Assembly (NCBI RefSeq): GCF_900101885.1
Contig: NZ_FNAN01000006.1
Location: 310,001-374,000 of the forward strand
DNA: 64,000 nucleotides
From: Dyadobacter soli
GTDB lineage: Bacteria > Bacteroidota > Bacteroidia > Cytophagales > Spirosomataceae
Direction of reading: 5' to 3'
Position 1 is the stretch's first letter, and every line of letters starts with the position of its first letter. The notes beneath the pieces are model-generated. The model saw only the letters and a program-made list of their open reading frames with translations, was not told the origin of the DNA and made no database searches. Below are positions 61,901 to 64,000 of this stretch, one piece after another. The position numbers and the translations under genes were made by a program.

Positions 61901-62003
61901 GGAAGAAATCAACGTTCGTCCGCAAATCTCTTACCTCACCAAGATCCGTAACAAGGACGCAGCTGCCGCGAAAGCTGAAAAGGCTGAGAAAGAGCACGCT
62001 TAA
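58905..62003 (+). CDS. actB: Alternative complex III iron-sulfur subunit ActB
   Basis: About 1032 residues from the ATG at 58905. The N-terminal twin-arginine-like segment THRRDFLKVLGFGMAAVSLA is followed by the lipobox-like LAAC, as in TAT-variant translocated subunits. A large molybdopterin-oxidoreductase-like domain (to ~residue 730), which has no Mo cofactor in known complexes, is fused to a ferredoxin-like domain with Cys clusters CFGCGSCVISC, CQHCNNAPCETVC, CVGTRYCANNC and CSMC ... CASSC. It belongs to the quinol:cytochrome c oxidoreductase that replaces complex III. Confidence 0.93.
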   Translation: MENTNKRYWRGLEELRNDEKFVKDASSEFPSAPTESQYESLVDGVGTHRRDFLKVLGFGMAAVSLAACETPVKKAIPYVNKPEGEFPTISNWYASTYAEGGDYASILVKTREGRPVKIESNSLSKVSWGVSSRAHASLLGLYDNEKLKGPKKGEDTKVSWETVDKEIADQLGAIAAKGGAIRILTSTILSPSTKAVIADFTAKYPTTTHVVYDANSSYALVKGNELSFGKAVIPSYDFSKAKVVVGIDGDFLGTWLAPDTFSKQFADTRRVSSGHDGNKQMSRLYQFESTLSLTGANADYRTAVKPSQIGLVAAALYNKVAAKLGGASIATAALNIENLDKAAADLVAAKGQALVVSGVNDPSVQVVVNALNSLLGSYGSTINLDKPANYRQGNDIATNQLIDEVKGGKVSALILWGANPVYDHPRGAELASALPQVSLSVSFNDRADETSSLLKYILPAPHYLESWGDAEPVAGSYSLIQPAISLIFSTRQAQSSLLKWAGASADYHEYVKAYWRKNIYPQAGGGDFEKFWVKSLHDGVLDVASAATGAGATFSGNLPTAAAAIAKRYKASSSGLELAIFENVGMGTGFAANNPWLQENPDPITKATWDNHANLSQKTATELGVAQGDVVKLDIKGKSVELPVIIQPGLAQGTVAVAVGYGREKAGKSANGVGKNVFPFAAFTEGFLNFTPGEVTLSKTGETREIAQTQTHSTVMNRKSVLQETVLSHFQKDPLAGRFIPKIQTSEGEVDATDLSLWNGHKYKNHSWGMVIDLNTCFGCGSCVISCQNENNIPVVGRQEIINAREMHWLRIDRYYSSDADVEDLRGLEIASENPEVTFQPMLCQHCNNAPCETVCPVLATTHSSEGLNQMTYNRCVGTRYCANNCPYKVRRFNWFKYFDNDNFDYNFNNDLGKMVINPDVTVRSRGVIEKCSMCVHRIQEAKLTAKKERRRIVDGEVSVACASSCPTDAITFGDMNDPESRISKLLEVEREGRAFHMLEEINVRPQISYLTKIRNKDAAAAKAEKAEKEHA

Positions 62004-62054
62004 TATCAGAGTTTAGAATTATTGACGATCCAATCATTATAAATAAATAGTAGT

Positions 62055-63488
62055 ATGCATGTTACTTCACCTGTAAGAGAACCGCTGATTCAAGGTGGGA
62101 AAACGTACGCGGACGTAACGGAAGACATATGCCGCCACGTGGAGGCAGCTCCCACGAAGGAATGGAAGATCGCTTTCGGACTTTCGCTCGTCGTTCTGGC
62201 GTATGGATCCGCATGTCTTGCCTGGACCTGGTGGGAAGGCCTCGGAGTTTGGGGTTTGAATAAAACAGTAGGTTGGGCCTGGGACATCACCAACTTCGTA
62301 TGGTGGGTAGGTATCGGTCACGCGGGAACGCTGATCTCCGCGATCCTCTTGCTCTTCCGTCAGAAATGGAGAACTTCCATCAACCGCGCAGCGGAAGCGA
62401 TGACGATCTTCGCCGTTATTTGTGCTGCTTCGTTTATTTTAATGCACATGGGTCGTCCCTGGATGGCTTACTGGGCGCTTCCATTGCCAAACGCATTCGG
62501 CTCACTTTGGGTTAACTTCAACTCGCCACTCGTTTGGGACGTATTTGCGATCAGTACTTACTTCTCCGTATCGTTGGTGTTCTGGTACATCGGTCTCATT
62601 CCTGACCTTGCTACCATCCGTGACCGCGCTACCAGCAAAGTTTCGAAATTCATGTACGGAACATTTGCAATGGGCTGGGACGGTTCAGCTAAGACCTGGG
62701 CACGTTACGAATACATTTCATTGATCCTTGCGGGTCTTTCTACCCCACTTGTACTTTCGGTACACACCATTGTAAGTATGGACTTTGCTACCTCGGTAAT
62801 TCCGGGATGGCACACGACGATCTTCCCTCCGTACTTCGTTGCGGGTGCGATCTTCTCCGGATTCGCGATGGTACAAAACCTGATGCTTATCACACGTGTA
62901 GTTTACAAATTGGAAGACTACATTACATTGGAGCACATTGAAACCATGAACAAGGTTATCACGCTGACAGGTTCTGTTGTGGGTGTGGCCTATATCACTG
63001 AGTTCTTCATTGCATGGTACGGTGGTGTGGAATACGAATACTATGCATTCTTCAACCGTATGACCGGTCCTTACTGGTGGGCATACTGGGCGATGATGAC
63101 TTGTAACGTAATCTCTCCACAGCTTTTCTGGTCGAGAAAACTGCGTCGCAGCATCACCTTTACATTCTTTATCTCTGTCGTGGTAAATATCGGTATGTGG
63201 TTCGAGCGTTTCGTAATTATCGTAACCTCCCTGCACCGTGACTATATTCCTTCAAGCTGGTCGATGTTCTCGCCAACGCGTTACGATATCGGGGACTACA
63301 TTTTCTCCTTCGGTTTGTTCTTCACATTGTTCCTCCTGTTCTCGAAATACCTGCCGGTAGTAAACATGGCGGAAGTGAAAGCGGTATTGCGTTCGACATC
63401 TGCGCAGCTGCCTGCTAAGATCGCCGGAGTTGCGAAAGTAAGACAGCGCGGAACTGCTGAACCCGCTTACAACAAGGATCAGGAATAA
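62055..63488 (+). CDS. actC: Alternative complex III quinol-binding membrane subunit ActC
   Basis: A 477-residue NrfD/PsrC-like protein with about ten membrane helices. Characteristic parts are WVGIGHAGTLISAILLLFRQ, HMGRPWMAYWALPLPNAFG and SIDHTIVS-like VHTIVSMDFATSVIPGWHTT (quinol site region). It anchors the complex and is thought to bind menaquinol and may pump protons. 51 bp after actB, same operon. Confidence 0.94.
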   Translation: MHVTSPVREPLIQGGKTYADVTEDICRHVEAAPTKEWKIAFGLSLVVLAYGSACLAWTWWEGLGVWGLNKTVGWAWDITNFVWWVGIGHAGTLISAILLLFRQKWRTSINRAAEAMTIFAVICAASFILMHMGRPWMAYWALPLPNAFGSLWVNFNSPLVWDVFAISTYFSVSLVFWYIGLIPDLATIRDRATSKVSKFMYGTFAMGWDGSAKTWARYEYISLILAGLSTPLVLSVHTIVSMDFATSVIPGWHTTIFPPYFVAGAIFSGFAMVQNLMLITRVVYKLEDYITLEHIETMNKVITLTGSVVGVAYITEFFIAWYGGVEYEYYAFFNRMTGPYWWAYWAMMTCNVISPQLFWSRKLRRSITFTFFISVVVNIGMWFERFVIIVTSLHRDYIPSSWSMFSPTRYDIGDYIFSFGLFFTLFLLFSKYLPVVNMAEVKAVLRSTSAQLPAKIAGVAKVRQRGTAEPAYNKDQE

Positions 63489-63535
63489 TAGCATTGCGTA
63501 AAAGCGAATTATAGAGATTATAATTAAGTAATAGT

Positions 63536-64000
63536 ATGGCAGAATTATCTGGTAAATATTTGGTCGGAGTTTTCGACGATGACGATACTGTTCTTCACGC
63601 GGTCCCCAAGTTGAGAAAGGCCGGTGTGAAAATCAAAGAAGTATATTCTCCATTCCCTATTCACGGGTTGGACGAAGCGCTGGGGCACCCGAGAACGCGT
63701 ATCGGTATCGCTGCCTTTATGTTTGGCGTAACAGGATGCTGCGCCGTGCTGACCCTGATGATCTGGACAATGGGATATGACTGGCCGATGATCATCGGTG
63801 GTAAAGATCCGATCTCGATTCCCAACTATATCCCCATCACATTCGAAGGAACAGTACTTTTCACTGCATTCGGTATGGTGACCACATTCTTGATTTCGAA
63901 TGGACTCGGACCCGGTACCCATTTCCACCCACGGTTCGATGTTCGTGCGACTGATAACAAGTTTATCATGGCAATCGAGATGAGCAGAAACTCAATGACC
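63536..64000 (+). CDS. actD: Alternative complex III subunit ActD (DUF3341), 5' part
   Basis: The first 155 codons, open to the window end. It begins MAELSGKYLVGVFDDDDTVL, the usual DUF3341 start, has KLRKAGVKIKEVYSPFPIHG, and two membrane helices (IGIAAFMFGVTGCCAVLTLM and a second around TVLFTAFGMVTTFL). ActD is a small bitopic partner of ActC. The rest of the operon (actE, actF and usually cytochrome oxidase) should lie beyond. Confidence 0.92.
   Translation, partial: MAELSGKYLVGVFDDDDTVLHAVPKLRKAGVKIKEVYSPFPIHGLDEALGHPRTRIGIAAFMFGVTGCCAVLTLMIWTMGYDWPMIIGGKDPISIPNYIPITFEGTVLFTAFGMVTTFLISNGLGPGTHFHPRFDVRATDNKFIMAIEMSRNSMT

Overview
This window looks like chromosome of a Bacteroidota (Bacteroidetes) member. 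My best guess is a Cytophagales bacterium close to Dyadobacter, inferred from gene content and a GC content I judge by eye at a little over 50%. Supporting signs are promoters of the TTTG / TANNTTTG type, a near absence of Shine-Dalgarno sites, DUF3078 and TraR/DksA-like proteins of Bacteroidetes type, a PASTA-tailed FtsI, and an alternative complex III (Act) operon.

Layout. 1-8.7 kb: 3' part of an M3 oligopeptidase, a small lipoprotein, an epimerase/glycosyltransferase/GT-C cell-surface glycan set, an Rrf2 regulator, and a MarR-fadN beta-oxidation pair. 8.8-16.6 kb: a TlpA-like thiol-disulfide protein, then the first half of the dcw (division and cell wall) cluster: rsmH, ftsL-like, ftsI, murE, mraY. 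16.6-42.7 kb: about 26 kb of other genes. These include a tandem esterase, DUF1338, proC, a transglutaminase / circularly permuted ATP-grasp-alpha-E / transglutaminase operon, pdhB, a DksA-like protein, sbcD, a deacetylase, an acyltransferase, kdsC, a DUF2520 gene, a VapBC-type pair with a frameshifted toxin, rplM-rpsI-rpsB-tsf, an ECF sigma factor and mscL. 42.8-51.6 kb: the second half of dcw: murD, ftsW, murG, murC, ftsQ, ftsA, ftsZ. 51.6-57.3 kb: FMN reductase, accD, smpB, an HNH nuclease, rpsA and tRNA-Cys. 57.5-64 kb: the alternative complex III operon actA-actB-actC-actD, cut by the window end.

How the genes work together. The two dcw halves form one pathway: murE, mraY, murD, murG and murC make lipid II, and ftsW, ftsI, ftsL, ftsQ, ftsA and ftsZ use it at the septum. 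In this genome they are separated by unrelated housekeeping genes. The Act genes would pass electrons from menaquinol to cytochrome c and an oxidase that probably lies beyond the window.

Most notable non-gene signals: (1) a family of tandem 10/11-bp repeats (TCAAGNNTGG type, about one DNA helical turn per unit) at four intergenic sites beside dcw and ribosomal-protein genes, two of which share a near-identical 29-bp core; (2) two nested multi-hairpin palindromic elements with the same architecture but different stem sequences; (3) a perfect 28-bp inverted repeat behind proC; (4) a one-base frameshift that removes the end of a VapC-like toxin. All calls come from reading the sequence and translations; no database search was run.
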